Positions 1 to 11,550 of a stretch of 64,000 nt of DNA are shown in pieces (the first letter of the stretch is position 1; every line of letters starts with the position of its first letter). The position numbers and the translations under genes are program-made. The stretch comes from Limnephilus marmoratus (lineage: Eukaryota; Arthropoda; Insecta; Trichoptera; Limnephilidae): positions 30,823,286-30,887,285 of the forward strand of contig OU862913.1 in the NCBI GenBank assembly GCA_917880885.1, read 5' to 3'. The notes under the pieces are model-generated. The model ran no database searches. It saw nothing but the letters and a program-made list of their open reading frames with translations, and was not told the DNA's origin.

Positions 1-95
1 TCGAAAATTAGTAGATAATTACTAGATGATAGAAAAACCATAGACAAAGTACATAATTATCGCATGCGAGCAATTATCTACTGAAATGAAAATTG

Positions 96-700
96 GGCTC
101 TCATGCCAACTCGAACTCAAACCTTCCAACACGAAATTCTTATTCTACGTCCAGACTGAAGCTAACCTTCCAACTCCGAACTTATTTCGGAGTTGGAATG
201 TTGTTCGATTGTGTGGTGGCTGCAGTCGCTGCAGCCAACCCTCCAACTCCGATTTCCAAACTCCAAAATGGCGGACGTAGAAAAGCTGATTTGGCGCAAC
301 GTATCTTATCAGTTACTAATTTTTTTTTATTTCTATTCAATAACTATTCCTATACAACTCTCCCGTAATAATATTGCGCAGACTGATGTGTTGGGCCTGG
401 CACGAACCAACGATCGCCGATCGCCTCGGAGGTGATCCAGGGCCAACTCGAACTCCAACCTTCCAACGCGAACTTCCAACGCACAAACTACCCCTCCACA
501 CAATCATTCAAACGATGAAGTTGGAACGTTGGCCGCAGTTTGGCCCTACCAAAATGCACGAACCATCCACGAACTAGATAGGTACCTCCATTCTATCGTC
601 CAAACGTTTGAAGTTGGAAGTTTGCCGCAGTGTGGCCCTAACATTACGCGATCATTATTTTCATTTCACAAATAGTTGCCACATAAATGAACTAATACCT
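96..700 (+). repeat. CCAAC/GTTGGAAG-rich dispersed repeat, copy 1 (5' part)
   Basis: The segment is full of CCAACCTTCCAAC and GTTGGAAG words in both orientations, with a terminal block GCCGCAGTGTGGCCCTA followed by CGATCATTATTTTCATTTCACA. The same order of blocks recurs at 40683-40875 and, after an interruption, at 46467-46640. I see no protein-coding sense in it. It is probably a non-autonomous DNA element, but I could not define its ends. Confidence 0.55.
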
Positions 701-1268
701 AGTTCGATATCTTTGGGCCTTTTGTTTGGAACAGGTGTCGACACTATTTAACTATAAAAAATAAAATTTTCATGATTCTGATGTCACACACCATCGACAA
801 GGATAGAGGAAAGTAAAAAAATAAGGAAATTGTAAGATTCATATTAGTAGTCACGTCCTCTGACGTCACAAACGACGTGATAATGATTTTGTCACAAGAT
901 AGGTATTTTTTAAATTTTTTAAATTTTATTTATTTATTTCTTATTTTTTTTTTTTACATGAGCTCCACACAGGGCCTATGTCATCTTTGGGGATGCTGTA
1001 TGGAGGGTTTTTTTAAGGAAAGGAAGGAGAGGAGAGTTCTGGGAAGGAAAAGGGTTTAAGGGGTGGGTAGGAATCTGGGGTTCAGTGTGTCTTGGTCATC
1101 CGCCTCCAAGACCTAGTCAAACCTCACCCCATGAACCCGGGCACCCCTGCTAAATCACCAAACGTAGCGAACCACTTGGGGTGACCTATGGCAGAGGTGT
1201 TGGTTATCCAATAATGGTTCCTGGGGCGGCGGTGCCCATTCCCGCCTCCCAAATTGAAGTTATACAGG
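701..1268. other. Unassigned segment between two halves of a repeat
   Basis: An AT-rich stretch with a poly-T run near 945-957, then a purine-rich 1000-1080 block. I recognise no gene. It separates the 5' part of the dispersed repeat (ending near GTTGCCA at 676) from the 3' part (resuming with GTTGCCATTAGAG at 1270), so it is probably an insertion into the repeat. Confidence 0.3.
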
Positions 1269-1514
1269 GAGTTGCCATTAGAGAAGAAATAATTTTTTGG
1301 AATTCTAAAAATGGCAACACATTGAACATAACCATAGATCAGAGTCATGAAAGCATCTGTCACTGTCATTTGCGATTTTCGGATGTCGGTCGTTACCTAA
1401 TCGAAGTTTTTGTTCTTTTTGCAATTCTGACAAAGTTTTATGCCTGATCCAAAGGTCTAGCTGACATAAGACATAACCCTTTTTCTATACAAATTAATAA
1501 AGTCATTTTACAAT
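1269..1514 (+). repeat. Dispersed repeat, copy 1 (3' part)
   Basis: This block contains GTTGCCATTAGAGAAG, GGCAACACATTGAACATAAC, GAGTCATGAAAGCATCTGTC and TGCCTGATCCAAAGGTCTAG, ending in AATTAATAAAGTCATTTTAC. The first half matches 46533-46625 and the second half matches 49590-49785. The three places together define one repeat family of roughly 0.85 kb. No coding potential is visible. Confidence 0.6.
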
Positions 1515-1690
1515 ACGATATTCTTTATTCCATGAGTTAACAGTGCGTTTGTAAAGTTCTCGTGTATCATTACCACAAAACAGAATGCCAAATCATCAAA
1601 TATAATAGAACATTTTTAAATTCCTTTCAGTAAGTTATGCATGTTTACAACAAGTAATTAATACATATTTAAGTATTTATTTAATATATT

Positions 1691-2111
1691 GGTAAATCGG
1701 ACTGTCCACGCTTATTACGAATAATTTTTAGAAAAAAACCTTAATATTCGTAATTATAAAAAATCGCAAATACGAGTAGAGGTTCGTTTACATTATATTA
1801 TTTATTATGACGTGTTTTCATAATTTCGCTGTATTTAATGTATTCCATGAAGTCGGATACGATCGTATCTAGCTCTTCGTAATGTATCAGGGATACCAAA
1901 ATAACAGTGACAGAATGGCCGCGGATTAACGCCGTGTCGGTTCGCGAAGTGAATTTTGATTTTACGCAATTGAAATTTAAAATGCATTATTTTCCGCCGC
2001 CCCAAATTCAAAAAGTTTCCTTTTAGTAGTTTATAGTAATTAAGGCGAATCTAAAGGTTTTTTCTAAAAATTATTCGTAATGAGCGTTGACAGTCTGATC
2101 GAAAATTTACC
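1691..2111. mobile_element. MITE-like element with ~55-bp terminal inverted repeats
   Basis: The left end (GGTAAATCGGACTGTCCACG, then TTACGAATAATTTTTAGAAA) is matched in reverse complement by the right end at 2054-2111 (AAAAATTATTCGTAATGAGC, then GACAGTCTGATC and AATTTACC). The 310-bp centre has no ORF. The target duplication is not resolved and the superfamily is unknown. Confidence 0.6.
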
Positions 2112-4090
2112 TTTCACAAAGCGATAACTAACTTTATATCTTTACCTATGGTATTAAATATAACCCCAAGCGTACCTTCCTTCCACTCAGATGACATTAA
2201 GTCAACTGGATCGGCCCACGCAAACTATGGCGTAGTAATTTTGATATTTCTACACTTTGTGTTCCTGAAAATAAACCATTTAAATCCATTTTCTACAATT
2301 ATCAATAAAAAATTACGTGATTTTTGCTTTATTTAGCTAAAATAATCGTTTAAAAATGCACCCTATATCACAATATCAATATAAGACAGCAGCTTTATAA
2401 ACATTCGTTGGGGTTTCACAAGGTACCCGCAAAGCGGAAGGAAGGAAAAGTGAGGAATGCCGACTTACCCCGAGATTTTCTCCCTTCGCTTGTCCTTTTC
2501 AAATCCACTGGTTCTTTTATATTTACCAATTGAACTCATGAGCTTATGATTGTCACTTATATAGAAATGTTCGACAAAAATTGGAAAAATAAAGGTAAAG
2601 GAGCAAGGCACCAACATTTACCTAACGTTGGAAATTTATCACCATGTTTTTATATTATAACGTAGTAAAACAAGAATCCGTAGTACTAACCTTTTAGAAT
2701 ACTTGCATGAATTTTGTTGAGTTTCGCAATTTCCATTCTGACAAAGTATGCAATATGACAGCTGACTTCGGTTGTCATTTACCGGATTAAAACTTTTCAA
2801 AACTAATTGAAATTTACATGTATAACTTAGTTATGAATACTTCTTATTTATAAAATATAGTTCAAATGCACACGTCAAGTAATTAGGTCGATAATTGTAA
2901 AAATAAACAAAAAGGTCGGATGAAATTCGAAATCTTAATTGTACTTACGTAAAACATGTAAAAATGTACTAATTTTTTATTTGAACGAACTGAAAACACG
3001 TTAAATACATGGATATTTGAATTGCGGCCACTGTCGTACATAAACACGCAATAAAAATCAATTAAAACAATCACTTTCACCTCATTCTAGTCAAAGTCAC
3101 GGCTGCCAGTTTAAACGAGAATTTTTTTTGTCAACAACGCATAATACATGCATTTTAAGATCTTTCTAGAAAACCGTAGACGCAAAAGAATAGAGACATC
3201 TGTGAAAAATCCTTTAAGGGATTTTATAATCTTCATTATTATGCAAACCACAGATCGCGGGAGTTTTTTGAAATATTTCAAATAAAATTTTAATGCATCT
3301 AGGGAAAATTTGCTGAAATTCAGCAGCTAAGCAAACTTAGGTTTTGTAGGTGGTGCTAAAATTCAGCAAAAAGTGGTCCAGGAGTTAACTGAGTGGACTT
3401 ATCTTTCGTCGTTTAATTGATAAAAGTGGCTCTGAGATCTTCTTACCAGTATTGTAAACGCGAAAGTTTGTATGGATCTATGTGCATTTGTTACTTTTTC
3501 ACGCAAAAACTACTGAATTGATTTTAATAAAGCTTTACAATAATATAGCGCGAAAGATGATTCAGACAGAAACAATGTATTTCTTTGAATGTACGACATT
3601 GCGACGTTTGCTAGTATTTTATACGTCGATCGTCATTGTTAACGATAATTTTTTTACACGCCCTTATTTGTTGTGCGAATATATTTCCAGTTTTAAAGTA
3701 TAATTATTTTAAGTTTCTCGATCAATTGAATGACTCGTATACCGTAATAAGCAATCTGCGAACGAAACTTTTTTTATAATTTTATATTTTTTTTATAATT
3801 TATATATACTTATTTATACGAGAATTCAGGGCAAAACGGTTTTTTCATCCATCGTGATATTTTATTCTCGAGGTTTAACAACTGTCTATGGTTATTTAAT
3901 TTATTATTGTAGTGTTGCCTATATCACTTCCGAGGTTTGATCGCTTTAGATAACTTAAAGCTCTATTATAACCGCTCAAAATAGGATCATATATTATCAA
4001 GTTTCTATTGCAGATTGCAGGTCTAATTTATTTTGAGCTACGACCAATTAACCATTTTCATTTTATACCGGAAAGCCATCACAGAAGACC
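2112..4090. other. AT-rich upstream region of zinc-finger gene 1
   Basis: I see no conserved coding sequence. Short ORFs are frequent but have no recognisable domain. TTTCTATTGCAG at 4004-4015 looks like a 3' splice site. If so, 4016-4090 would be 5' UTR plus the start of the first coding exon, with an untranslated exon somewhere upstream. A promoter cannot be placed. Confidence 0.35.
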
Positions 4091-4244
4091 ATGGATCTTT
4101 TCAACCCAGAGAATGTTTCCATCAAGTTGGAACCAGGGTACCAGGAAGAGGGGGGAGGTGAAATGCCATACATGGATGTTGATATCTACCTCCCGGATGT
4201 GAAGAAGGAATCTTTGCAGTATGCGGTGAACACTCCGGCAGCCA
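4091..4244 (+). CDS. Zinc-finger gene 1, coding exon 1 (psi-K-x-E module A)
   Basis: The exon begins at an ATG in a CCATGG context and encodes 51 residues starting MDLFNPENVSIKLEP and ending NTPAAS. It stops at a consensus donor (CCA|GTAAGT) in phase 1. It contains IKLE and VKKE, both matching the SUMO-acceptor consensus psi-K-x-E, in a strongly acidic context with a DVDIYLPDVKKE core. Exon 2 of the same gene and exons 1 and 2 of the paralogue at 50360 share this layout. In other C2H2 families such N-terminal modules are regulatory or protein-interaction regions; that role here is inference. The start is well supported because the paralogue begins at the equivalent ATG. Confidence 0.82.
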
Positions 4245-4426
4245 GTAAGTTGTATTGTAAAAGGAAGAAAATGTTGATTTCGGATGCTCGGAATTCATGT
4301 CGGTGTTGGAATATTTTTCGCTGACAGCCATAATAATATTAATAATAAAAACGTTCAATAATCAATAGATTTTTTACAGTATTATACATTTTGTTCTTTT
4401 ATCTTTGAGTATATTTATTTTATTTT

Positions 4427-5304
4427 TTATTGTTGATACATTTGTGGCGACGCATTATCTTTCGCCATCTGAAAGAACGTACGAGAAACACATCTAATAT
4501 TCGCGCGGCACCGGCAACCTACTTGCCTAGGTACCTACCTACCTGCGCTGAAATATTTGGTATATCGTCGCACCTTACGGAAAGTACCGAAACATTCAAA
4601 TTCCCTGTACATTAGTCTTTAGAACATCAAGCCAAAAACAAATGGTCCCGTACTTCTGTCACGCTGTTTTTTTCGATATGATTGTAAATTTGACTGCACA
4701 GTAAAAAACTATCAACAAGTAACAGATCTCCGCACAAGTGCTCCTGCACGGCATCTCTACACATCCAGGGCAGCTTCCTCGAGGATTCCATCACGTCTCA
4801 GCTATAAGGCCCATCGTGTCTTCAGCTTCTGAGAACAGCTACATCCCGCGACTTATAAGGTTCGACGCCACATTCAGCCAAGGGATCAGCTCACCTTTTC
4901 ATGACACCCTGAAGTCCACCGTGCTTCGCTGCCATGGAAACACGCTCCGCCTCGCCAAGACTACTTGCTGGTGACAGCTCACCGAACCACTCACCGTTCA
5001 TCTCCGCAACTCAAGGCGTCGAGCAACGGCCTGGAAGATAGGTCGTCTCCACCGCCATGGTGTCGAGCAACGCGCTGGTGACATGCAGACCCGTGGTCTG
5101 CTCCACCACAGCATCGCAACCACCTTCACCACACCATCACCTCCATGCGCCTGCAGCATCTCATCCACGGCACTCCGCATACATCTTGTTACCTTTTCAC
5201 CGACCTCGCTTCGTAGCCCAATAAACGACTGACTCACATCTTTAACTGACGCCTTTCATTTCTGTCTCCCGTCTCTGCCGATCCGGCCCGCTCCCTCACA
5301 TTAT
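4427..5304 (+). mobile_element. Probable solo LTR (4431-5300) with TTAT target duplication
   Basis: The 870-bp block begins TGTTGATACATTTGTGG and ends GCTCCCTCACA. TTAT lies directly before (4427-4430) and after (5301-5304) it, fitting the TG...CA and 4-bp duplication of an LTR retrotransposon. The 3' third is much GC-richer than the surrounding intron and has CCAATAAACG, a poly(A)-type signal, near 5218. No second copy is in the window, so the element's family is unknown and the call rests on end structure only. Confidence 0.5.
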
Positions 5305-6362
5305 TTTACAAAATTTCATAGTACGATCCAGTAATGCTAGCCGCACTAGGTTGATTGAAATTAAATTTCATTATATTGATGAAAAGGTCACTGCTCAGCA
5401 ACAATTCAGTGTTTCTCCTGGAATGCAGCTGGCTTTCATCACTGCATCCAATATAAAACACAGAAAATAAAATAAAATATTAAATAATATTAAGATAAAA
5501 TAAATACAAAAATTAAATTACATAATCAAATCCCTAATTCAACACACAATAAAATACAATATAAAAAAATAAAAGAAATTAAAATAATTTAATAATGTTA
5601 ATTGGAATTCAAAGAAAAGCCAATAATCTCAACATTGAAACTCAAATACAAAATAAAATGTTTTATAATATAATCAGTTCAAATTCAAAATTAAATCAAT
5701 TCAAGTATAACACATAATCATATAATCATAAATATAATCAACATAAATAATTTTATCAAATAAAATAAACAAAAAACACAAGAAAGCATTCCTACAATTG
5801 TAATTTTTTTAATCATGATGTTGTGCGATTGAATATGCAGTTAGCAAATATTCGCCGCAGGGCTTTTTGAAGCACTGCAACGATGTAGTCATTCGATATT
5901 GTACGTCTTCAGTTGACTGTCATACTAAAAGTCTTTACAACTTATATTTCTCAAAAAATATCCACGAATTAAAAACCGCATCTTATTTAGAACACCATAT
6001 TACTTAAATTTATTTTAATGCATTAAGAATATTATCTCATTGACAACAAACTACAAAACTTCGTTCTGAAGGTGCTCAAAAAGTAAATGGTAAATTTAAA
6101 AGTAAATTTTCTACCGAAAGCGTCCGTCCCTGAAGCGGACATCTAGCGCCCTTCTTATTTCTGAAATTAACCTTAAGGTCTCTTGTAAAAAGACTTAAAT
6201 TACCGCTTGTACACGGTTTTCCAAAGATATTTCTATCCTCAATAATGTAATTTATTTATTAAATCAATTAAACTCCATCTTGGGGAAAAGATGATTGTAA
6301 TTTGGAATGTTACACTGTTCATCTCGGCGTATCAATTTAGTTATTATATTTTGTTTCTACAG
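5305..6362. other. Intron 1 of zinc-finger gene 1, 3' part, with a block conserved in the paralogue
   Basis: Mostly very AT-rich, with an A-rich tract at 5460-5770. The segment 6121-6180 (CCTGAAGCGGACATCTAGCG ... AAATTAACCTTAA) is recognisably the same as 52055-52110 in intron 1 of gene 2. The two genes therefore arose by a duplication that included introns. The intron ends TTTGTTTCTACAG at 6362. Confidence 0.55.
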
Positions 6363-6515
6363 GTAGCAGTAATGTGGAGACTGTTCCCATCAAGGCAGAA
6401 CCAGCTCTTCCAGAAGAAGTCAAAGGGGCAATTACTTATACGGAAATTGACATAGATCACCCGGATGTTAAAAAGGAATGCTCAGAGCGCTCTGAAAGAA
6501 TTACCCAATCAGCAG
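6363..6515 (+). CDS. Zinc-finger gene 1, coding exon 2 (psi-K-x-E module B)
   Basis: The exon is bounded by TTTCTACAG|GTAGCAGT and GCAG|GTAAATTG and is 153 nt long, phase 1 at both ends, so it can be skipped or duplicated without a frame change. It reads SSNVETVPIKAEP ... ITYTEIDIDHPDVKKEC. IKAE and VKKE are psi-K-x-E motifs. It is plainly related to exon 1 (IKLEP ... PYMDVDIYLPDVKKE), suggesting that exons 1 and 2 come from an exon duplication. It splices in frame to the finger exon at 27926, across a 21.4-kb intron full of transposons. Confidence 0.8.
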
Positions 6516-7267
6516 GTAAATTGAATTTTTGTTTGTTTAAGTCTGGGGTGGAGAACCTTTTTACTGTCGGGGTTCATTTGGATATTTGTAGTATCACCCG
6601 CACTTAGATTTTCAGAGGTAAGAATCCCTTATATGTTATCATGACCTTATTTTATTTTTAAAAAAATCCTTTTTTGTATGTCACACGTGACTTCGATTCC
6701 TCGATCTTCGTTTAAAAAAATTGAGAAATGACAAGACGCCAGGTGTAAAAACTCTGCAACCATATATTTAATAGCTTATATTATAGTTGGCGCAGCCGTT
6801 TGTTCGTTTTTTTTACAAAATTACGGAAGAATCTACGCGGTAGATTCCAAGGAATCTGAAGGATTGTCAGGAAATTGGCCGATCGCAGGAGCGATCGCGT
6901 TAAGAATTGGAGCAGCCACACGCAAGTATTCGCGTGTGTGGGACCGACAAATTATAAAATTATTGTCGTTCGGGTACACCGTGTAACGGGGTACAAAAAG
7001 GACCGGATCAAGGATCGGGTTAAGGACTGGATCGTCGTGTGGATTAGCCGGGAACCAGGACTTGGTTTCCGTCGCTGCAGTCTGGGAAGGAAGACCTCGG
7101 AGTAGGGATTGGATCCGCAGCTGTCGGGAGACGGAGCCAGACGGGGACGGTGATCTACAGCTCTGGGTGGCGTGCACGTGGAACGTGGAACGTGGACCTC
7201 GGAGTGTAGCCTTCTTGGAAGTGCTGAGATAAGTAGTCTAGATTATTTTGTTTCAGCTCTTCCCCCA

Positions 7268-10200
7268 ATGGAGGGTGTTTGTAAAAATTTGGGGACGTTC
7301 TGTTACAGAACGGGAAACTGGTCATTGTTCAAGGAACGACTGGATCAGGCCCTCATTTTACATGATGACAAAGTGTTATCACAAGAACGCAAAAGAGCAT
7401 TTTTGCTGAGTTGCCTCACCGAAGAAACTTTCTCTTTATTATGTGATCTATGTTTCCCTAAAAAGGTTTCTGTTTGTTCTTTTGATGATTTATGTAAATT
7501 ATTTGATTCACATTGCAAACCTATTCAAAATATTTTCGAGTCGCGTGAGTTATTTTATAAGTGTAAACAGCTAGCTAACGAATCTATTAAAGATTTCGCT
7601 GCTAGATTGAGAGGACTGAGTTTGACGTGCAATTTTGAATTGAGGTTGGAACCTTGTTTAAAAGACATATTCATTATTGGAATTTTCAATGAAAAATTGA
7701 AACATAAGTTGTTCGTTGAGGGGGTAAATACTTCTTTTTCGGAATGCGTTCAGTTAGCAGCTTCATGGGAACATGTTGTTAATTTTAAGAAAGTTGATAC
7801 GAATTTAAATGTTGTGCATAAGGATAGTAATGTTGTCCGTAAATCCAGGTCGGATAGTCCGATCAGATTTAAAAGTGCAGTGCGTAGTAAGACGCCAGTA
7901 AATATTGCATTAAAAAAATGTTTTTTGTGCGGAAAAACGAATCATTTGCAGAAAGATTGTTGGAAGAATATTTTTTGTAATCGGTGCAATAAATCGGGTC
8001 ATCCTAGTAATGTGTGTAAAAACAGTAAAATTAATGTAGGTAATAAGAATAAACGATTAAATTCGGTTTTTATGTTGCATGACGGCACGGGGCCGGAACC
8101 GATATTCGTAGATCTCATTATTGGTAACACTGTTCTGCGAGCGATTGTTGACACCGGCGCTGAGATTAATGCAATTCCATATGAAGTGTATTTAAAAGAT
8201 TTTGTTTCTTGTAAATTGGAAAGATGCGATATTCAATTGTCAGGATATGACGGGAAACGGTTAAATATTGTAGGTAAAGTTAATTTAAGTGTGTTATTTT
8301 TAAATAAAAGTGTAGATACGCAGTTTATAATAATTAAAAACGGTAATTCTACGATTGTTGGTAGAAATTTTTTACAAGTTTTCGGTATCGGATTAAGTGG
8401 AATAAATGCGGTAAATACCAGTGAGACTAGTTGTGATAATCAATTAAATTTTCGTGATAGTTTAAAGAAAAAATATGCTCATGTGTTTTCAGAAAAATCG
8501 GGTAGGCTTATAGGTTATGAAGCTAACATCGAAGTTATTTCGGAGTTCAGGCCAAAGTTTGTGAATCCAAGATCGTTACCTTTTAGTTTACGTGGAAAGG
8601 TAGAGGAGGAATTAAATAAGATGTTACGCGAAGATATAATTGAAAAAGTAGAAATAAGTGATATGGCTAGTCCGATTGTTGTTGTAAAAAAGAAAGACGG
8701 TTCAATTAGAATTTGTACTGATTTTAAAACCACATTAAACCCTATGTTAGCGAAGTTGAAATATCCATTGCCTCGTATAGAAGATTTAATTTCATCTTTA
8801 AATGGTGCGAAATTTTTTGCAAAAATAGATTTGCGTAATGCTTTTGGTCAGATTTCGTTGAACGAGAAGTCGAGAAAATTATGTGTGATTAGTACGCATG
8901 TAGGTTTATTCAGGTTTAAAGTGTTGCCTTTCGGGTTGACCACAAGCCCGGCTATATTTATGCAAGTTATTCAGGCGGTAGTAGGTAGACTTCGTAACGT
9001 TCGTATATTTCTAGATGATATTTTGTTGTTTGGAAATTCTGAAGAGGAATTATTCTCTATTTGTGAATCTGTACTTAGCAAGTTAAGTGATTGTGGATTA
9101 ACTATTAATGAAAATAAGTGTTCTTTTCTAGAAACTGAGATAGAATATTTAGGTTTTAAAATTTCGCGGAAAGGAGTTATGCCTTTAGAAAATAAAATCT
9201 GTGCGATTACTCAGATGGCAGTACCGAAAAATGTTTCAGAACTTAGGAGTTTACTTGGGGTTATTTCATATTATAGAGCTTTTGTTCATAATATTTCAGG
9301 TATTTTGTCTCCATTGTATAATTTGTTAAAAAGAGGAGTAAAATATGTGTGGTCTGAGGAATGTAATATTGCGTTTGAGCAAGTTAAGAAACTGCTGACG
9401 TCAGATAATATTTTAGTGCATTTTGATCCTAATTTACCAATTAAACTTATTTCAGACGCATCTGAAAAAGCGTTATCAGCGGTGATTTGCCATGTATATG
9501 ATAATGGTTTAGAGAGACCTATCGCATTTGCTAGCCGATTATTGTCAGAAACAGAATTAAAGTACTCTATTTTAGATAAGGAAGCGTGTGCTATTATTTT
9601 TGGGTTGAAGAAATTCTTTCAGTATTTATACGGCAATAAATTTGTTTTGGCTTGCGACAATAAATCGTTAGTACACATTTTGAACACGGATAAGCAAGTA
9701 CCCGTTTTGGCCGCTAACCGTCTGCAGAGGTACGCCCTAATACTCCAGACTTTTGACTATAGTATAGAGCATATTAAGTCAGGTGATAATAAAGCGGATT
9801 TCTTATCACGAATGCCGATTAATAATAAGGATAATTTAGTTGTGTGTAGCGACGATATTGATGCTAGCGATTATTTTTTAAATTATATTGATTCTTTAAA
9901 CGTGAATACGGTTGAGTCAGAGTTTGTGAACATAATCGAGTCAGAAACAACATTAAATGCGGAAACGATGAAACAGTTTTCGATTAATGATGTAAATATA
10001 GCGAGCATTATCGAGTTCACAGCAAATGGTTGGCCGGATAAAAAGTTCTTAAAGGATGATTTATTGAAATTCTGGTATTTTAGGGATAAATTATCGACTT
10101 ATAATTCATGTTTATTTTATAATAATAAATTTGTAGTTCCAAGGGAATTAAGGGAAATTATATTGAATTTTTTACATCAATCACATTTAGGCATTGTAAA

Positions 10201-11278
10201 ATCGAAAAGTCTTGCTCGAAATTATTTTTTTTGGCTCGGAATGAACAATGATATAGAAGTAACTGTGAAACAGTGTGCTCGATGCATGGAATGTTTACCT
10301 ACTCCGTGTAAAGTTGAGTTGGCACCTTGGCCAATAAATGGTTTAATCTGGAGTAGATTGCATATTGACTTCATGGGACCGTTGGGAGGTCATAATTTTT
10401 TAATTATTGTTGATGCAACTACAAAATGGATAGACTGTCATGTTGTAAATAAGGTAGATTCGTTTTGTACAATAAAAGTTTTGAAAAGATTATTTTCTAT
10501 GTTCGGAATCCCGGAACAAATTGTAAGTGACAATGGTACAGCTTTCACATCGTCAGTTTTTAAGGAATTTTGTCATAATTATAATATAGAATCATTGACT
10601 TCAGCTGTACAGCATCCTGCTTCTAACGGTTTAGCTGAAAATGGGGTTAAAACAGTGAAGAATTTTTTGAAAAAAATTATGGTAAATAATAAATTTCCTA
10701 CTGATTTTGAAGATAAACTTTTGACATTTTTAGTTGATATTAGAAATACGCCTTCAATGTCTACGGGCATTGAGCCTAGTACATTAATGTTGGGTAGAAA
10801 GATTAGATCAATTTTTAATACGATTATTCCAATAGTGGATAATGTTGAGAGTCAAGGTTTTAAAGGAATTGACAACACGGTTAAAAACAAAATGTTATTG
10901 AGCCAGCATAAACAGAAAAAGTATTATAGAGGAAGAAAATTTAAAAAGTACTTTGAGGTTGGTTCTAAAGTTTTAACCAGGGATTTAAGAAGTAATGATA
11001 ATAAATGGATTTTAGGAAAAATTTTTAAAAGATTGGGGAATAGGATTTATTTAGTTAAAATTATGTCTACTGGACAAATTTGGAAACGCCACCATGATCA
11101 GATTTCAGAGAGGAAGGTTAGGTGGGGGGAGTGTGATAGGTCTGATGATTTGCTGGACCTGGGTCCACTCTCGGATGTGGACATGACCAAATTTCCTAAT
11201 TCTCCTAATTTTTGCAGGTCACCTACACCATGGGAGGGGAGGTTACGCCCTCGAGGTCAACGCCCACGCTACACGTGA
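7268..11278 (+). CDS. Ty3/gypsy gag-pol polyprotein, copy A
   Basis: A single uninterrupted ORF of 1336 codons from the first ATG (MEGVCKNLG). Upstream in-frame codons exist but have no ATG. Domains in order are: gag with two CCHC knuckles near residues 240-275 (CFLCGKTNHLQKDC, CNRCNKSGHPSNVC); aspartic protease (IVDTGAE); reverse transcriptase (YPLPRIEDL, KIDLRNAF, FGLTTSPA and FLDD as the catalytic box); RNase H (LISDASEKA); integrase with an N-terminal HHCC finger (HQSHLGIV ... CARCMEC) and the D,D,E triad in IDFMGP, VSDNGTAF and NGLAENG. Gag and pol are fused in one frame, so no frameshift signal is needed. It could supply proteins to relatives such as gypsy-3, which has a similar gag and primer-binding site. 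Confidence 0.93.
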   Translation: MEGVCKNLGTFCYRTGNWSLFKERLDQALILHDDKVLSQERKRAFLLSCLTEETFSLLCDLCFPKKVSVCSFDDLCKLFDSHCKPIQNIFESRELFYKCKQLANESIKDFAARLRGLSLTCNFELRLEPCLKDIFIIGIFNEKLKHKLFVEGVNTSFSECVQLAASWEHVVNFKKVDTNLNVVHKDSNVVRKSRSDSPIRFKSAVRSKTPVNIALKKCFLCGKTNHLQKDCWKNIFCNRCNKSGHPSNVCKNSKINVGNKNKRLNSVFMLHDGTGPEPIFVDLIIGNTVLRAIVDTGAEINAIPYEVYLKDFVSCKLERCDIQLSGYDGKRLNIVGKVNLSVLFLNKSVDTQFIIIKNGNSTIVGRNFLQVFGIGLSGINAVNTSETSCDNQLNFRDSLKKKYAHVFSEKSGRLIGYEANIEVISEFRPKFVNPRSLPFSLRGKVEEELNKMLREDIIEKVEISDMASPIVVVKKKDGSIRICTDFKTTLNPMLAKLKYPLPRIEDLISSLNGAKFFAKIDLRNAFGQISLNEKSRKLCVISTHVGLFRFKVLPFGLTTSPAIFMQVIQAVVGRLRNVRIFLDDILLFGNSEEELFSICESVLSKLSDCGLTINENKCSFLETEIEYLGFKISRKGVMPLENKICAITQMAVPKNVSELRSLLGVISYYRAFVHNISGILSPLYNLLKRGVKYVWSEECNIAFEQVKKLLTSDNILVHFDPNLPIKLISDASEKALSAVICHVYDNGLERPIAFASRLLSETELKYSILDKEACAIIFGLKKFFQYLYGNKFVLACDNKSLVHILNTDKQVPVLAANRLQRYALILQTFDYSIEHIKSGDNKADFLSRMPINNKDNLVVCSDDIDASDYFLNYIDSLNVNTVESEFVNIIESETTLNAETMKQFSINDVNIASIIEFTANGWPDKKFLKDDLLKFWYFRDKLSTYNSCLFYNNKFVVPRELREIILNFLHQSHLGIVKSKSLARNYFFWLGMNNDIEVTVKQCARCMECLPTPCKVELAPWPINGLIWSRLHIDFMGPLGGHNFLIIVDATTKWIDCHVVNKVDSFCTIKVLKRLFSMFGIPEQIVSDNGTAFTSSVFKEFCHNYNIESLTSAVQHPASNGLAENGVKTVKNFLKKIMVNNKFPTDFEDKLLTFLVDIRNTPSMSTGIEPSTLMLGRKIRSIFNTIIPIVDNVESQGFKGIDNTVKNKMLLSQHKQKKYYRGRKFKKYFEVGSKVLTRDLRSNDNKWILGKIFKRLGNRIYLVKIMSTGQIWKRHHDQISERKVRWGECDRSDDLLDLGPLSDVDMTKFPNSPNFCRSPTPWEGRLRPRGQRPRYT

Positions 11279-11385
11279 AGAACTAGAATAATTACATATA
11301 CTATAGAATGGAAATATTTAGATATTTTGTTTTGTATAAATTTGCGAATAAAGAAATGTGTGTAATTAGGTTTTAAGTGTGGGGG

Positions 11386-11550
11386 TGTGACGTATGTGTA
11401 TGAGGGTGACGGCATGTGAGCGAGATAGCGAGTATGGGAAGTATAAAAGGGATGTACCGCTATTGAGCGCTCTCTCCATAATAATCTGGCAACCAATAAA
11501 CATTGTAACATTAACAGATGTTATATTTACTACCCGATCCCAAGACATCA
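11386..11550 (+). repeat. Gypsy array LTR 1 (165 bp), shared between copies A and B
   Basis: It runs TGTGACGTATGTG ... AGACATCA, with TG/CA ends. It carries AGTATAAAAGGG, a TATA-type core promoter, at its centre and CAATAAAC, a probable poly(A) signal, further 3'. A TGGCGCAGCCG primer-binding site begins at 11555. It is identical to the LTR at 16161-16325 in my reading. It acts as 3' LTR of copy A and 5' LTR of copy B. Confidence 0.9.

Noticed and set aside
4738..5237. Possible genes in the GC-rich part of intron 1
   Set aside because: The frames are short, overlap on both strands and lie inside what looks like a solo LTR.
7172..7267. Start of gypsy gag-pol at 7172 (and 11947)
   Set aside because: The codon is GTG and lies in the leader. 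The first ATG in frame is at 7268 (12043 in copy B), followed by the gag sequence shared with gypsy-3.
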